A stretch of 64,000 nucleotides of DNA. Source: Apostichopus japonicus (taxonomy: Eukaryota; Echinodermata; Holothuroidea; Aspidochirotida; Stichopodidae). Position numbers and translations under genes: made by a program. Shown here one piece after another: positions 62,201 through 64,000 of the stretch. The DNA lies in contig NC_092577.1 in assembly GCF_037975245.1 (NCBI RefSeq), positions 35,642,898 to 35,706,897 on the forward strand, given 5' to 3'. How positions within the stretch are numbered: the stretch's first letter is position 1; each line of letters begins with the position of its first letter. The notes under the pieces are model-generated. The model was not told where the DNA came from, did not search any database, and was given only the letters and a program-made list of their open reading frames with translations.

Positions 62201-63604
62201 ATGTCTTAGGTCAGTTGGTCTTTAATGAATAGAGTTATTGTGTGTTGTCATGGTGTATAGTAGATTGTTGACAAGTGGCACCAAGAGGGCAATTCAAATC
62301 ACACCCCGAGTGCAAATGTCAAGCACACCTAAATATGTCGAGGAGTGAGTTATTTGTACTGTAGTGGCATATCATAAAGTGAAATAGCGCCACCACTAAT
62401 AGAATAAAGATGAGACTTGAAGCTAGAATAGAAACTATCATCTCATAGCGTTTTGTTTGTCTATGTTTGCCACCGTCTCAAGGACATAACAAGACTTTAG
62501 TACACCTGGAATTATTAAAACAACATTGCCTACAAACATGTTTATTATATTAACGAATCAACTGGTGAACTTAAAGCAAGATGGCCTGTAATTATTTAGC
62601 CTAATTTTCACCTTGGCTTAAGTTAAATATATATAAAAAGATCTGATCATATTCACCCTTAAATTTGATTTTCAATTTTATCTTCCACTTTTTTTTTTGT
62701 TGTTGACATTTTTAGAAGAGGAGGATGAGGAACAAGAAGAGCAACCAGTGTAAGTTTACAACTTCTTCTTCTTCAAAGTCAAAAGTTCATCTCTGAAAAT
62801 GTTTAATCTGCCTCGTTGGACATGCGTCATTTCTTAAGGAACATGAACATTACAACTTTATCATGTTGCCCTTCTCACAAGAATCACTGAAGTGCATAAC
62901 GATGAGAGAAAATATATCTTCATGCTCAAAAGTATCTCATTTGTTAATTATTATCCTTAACATTTAATAATCATTCCCAAATCCAGCATGCTTCATATAC
63001 AGACTAAGTTACTGAGGCTAAAGAACATTACCAATGAACGAAATTTGTTGATTAGGGTCGAGTTCTGTGTTTTATTTTAAAAGATGATACTTTACAAGTA
63101 CACGCTCTCCTTGCTTTCTCTTGGGGTTTTCTTGGCGTCATACCTTTGCCTCCTTGGAAACTTGAGTTAGGTTTGATCTCAGATGTCATGACTTGCTGTT
63201 GATCTAACAGAACTTATACAATACTGGGTGTATTCCACACAATCAAAGTAGTATCAATGGTGACCTCAATCCGTATGATTTGTGTAATTCACAGATCTGG
63301 GGACGGAGTTGCACCGACCTTCACCATGAAGCCGCAGATGTCGCAGTCGGACGACGGGTCTAAACTGACCATCGAGTGCGAGCTGAACTCTGACCCTAGA
63401 CCGGAGGTAGAATGGACTCGTAACCAGCTGATTCTCAAAGATGGTGGCAGATATAAGCTGAGGACAAAAGAAGATGGCAATTTTTACCACCTGATGCTGG
63501 AGATCACGGACGTGAATGAAGAGGATGGAGGGGAGTTCAAGATTGTTGCCAAGAACACTTTGGGAACAGCAACAAACACCATCAAACTCAACTTTGAACG
63601 TTAG
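56278..63604 (+). CDS. Two-Ig-domain twitchin/titin-like protein (four exons)
   Basis: Exons are 56278-56445 (phase 0 end), 61903-62038 (phase 1), 62716-62749 (phase 2) and 63295-63604 with TAG; all borders are GT/AG and the frames join to 215 residues. A CT-rich acceptor at 56254 and an in-frame TAA between it and the ATG fix the start and imply a non-coding exon upstream. Ig domain 1 (about 7-102, Cys28, Trp40) is split over exons 1-2. Exon 3 is an acidic linker (EEEDEEQEEQ). Ig domain 2 fills exon 4 (APTFTMKP...IECEL...VEW...EDGGEFKIVAKN). Both domains lack the second Ig cysteine (YKI, FKI), as do many intracellular muscle Ig domains. By family it should be a cytoplasmic, perhaps sarcomeric or cytoskeletal, binding protein. 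No kinase or Fn3 domain is seen. Confidence 0.8.
56446..61902 (+). other. Intron 1 of the two-Ig gene
   Basis: 5.46 kb. Open stretches near 57387-57855 and 60409-61361 have no recognisable domains. A degenerate reversed tRNA-like stretch lies near 61785-61850. I see no nested gene. Confidence 0.55.
61785..61850 (-). repeat. Degenerate tRNA-derived SINE relic
   Basis: On the minus strand, GGTATAGCGGTTAGAG resembles box A. About 35 bases on, GGTTAAAGTTC resembles a decayed box B. No flanking duplication is visible; weakly supported. Confidence 0.3.
62039..62715 (+). other. Intron 2 of the two-Ig gene
   Basis: 677 bp from GTGAGT to a T-rich acceptor ending TTTTTAG. It starts with a short ~30-base duplication (GGAAGGGTGGTCTGGCATAA at about 62077 and 62115). 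Nothing else is seen. Confidence 0.7.
62750..63294 (+). other. Intron 3 of the two-Ig gene
   Basis: 545 bp from GTAAGT to TAATTCACAG. I see no feature. Confidence 0.7.
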
Positions 63605-64000
63605 TCTTAGAGTAGTAGTGTTTCCATTGTTCTTAAAAATTAGTTTATGCTCATAGCCCATAACAATATCATTTCTTTAGTGTAACTAGTAAAGATTCAC
63701 TTGAAGATGGAAAATACAAACATTAAAAAAACATTAAAATGGTTTTAAGTTTGGTTTAATCCGTGTATTACAAACAGCAAGAACTATCGTGATGGAAAAA
63801 AAAACTTTTAATTGGAAATTATTCTCAGAAATGGTTGATCTACTAAGATGAAAAGCTTTAGGAAGTAGCGATTAGGTAGATTATTTATGAGATAATTCTG
63901 GGGTATTACCAAATACTTGATAGGCGTAATGAAACATCACTGGGCAGAAAAGTGACCAGATGCAAAAAGCACCCCTGAAACATAATTTGAACTTTGAAAC
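63605..64000. other. 3' flank of the two-Ig gene
   Basis: AT-rich. An ATTAAA at about 63722 could be the poly(A) signal. No other feature is seen. Confidence 0.5.

Overview
The window is animal nuclear DNA. It is AT-rich, its genes are split by introns with GT/AG borders and poly(A) signals, and it carries decayed LINE, hAT-like and tRNA-derived repeats. The gene families (gustatory-receptor-like seven-helix proteins outside insects, and twitchin/titin-type Ig domains) and the repeat style suggest a marine invertebrate, perhaps an echinoderm. No marker in the window fixes the species.

Positions 1 to about 45,200 hold an array of nine related two-exon genes, named here A, B, C and D. In order they are A1(+), B1(-), C1(+), A2(+), B2(-), C2(+), A3(+), B3(-), D(+). 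Each has a short first exon of 54-57 codons encoding an N-terminal helix, a phase-1 intron, and one long exon encoding seven hydrophobic segments. Spliced products are 418-427 residues. The charge pattern puts the N-terminus in the cytosol and the C-terminus outside, the reverse of a GPCR. This topology and the start of exon 1 resemble the insect gustatory receptor / GR-like (7TMIC) superfamily, so I call them candidate GR-like receptors, probably ligand-gated channels. That identification is inference. A2 is broken by a one-base deletion in a T-run.

The array reads best as A1 - [B1 C1 A2] - [B2 C2 A3] - B3 - D. The bracketed units are about 15.6-15.7 kb and nearly identical. The sequence switch downstream of A2 can be placed between positions 18,268 and 18,281, as expected from unequal crossing-over between the 3' flanks of two A genes. 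A and B converge, B and C diverge from about 2.67 kb of shared upstream DNA, and C precedes A in tandem. D sits in the third C slot but is much diverged. A 1.4-kb hAT-like element with terminal repeats and target duplication sits only in the third A-B interval.

From 45,203 to 56,254 I find no gene. The stretch holds an AT microsatellite, a TG microsatellite, a four-copy ~142-bp tandem repeat, a pair of tRNA-like repeats and several poly-G/poly-C runs. From 56,278 to 63,604 lies a four-exon gene for a 215-residue protein of two I-set Ig domains joined by an acidic linker, most like twitchin/titin-family Ig domains.
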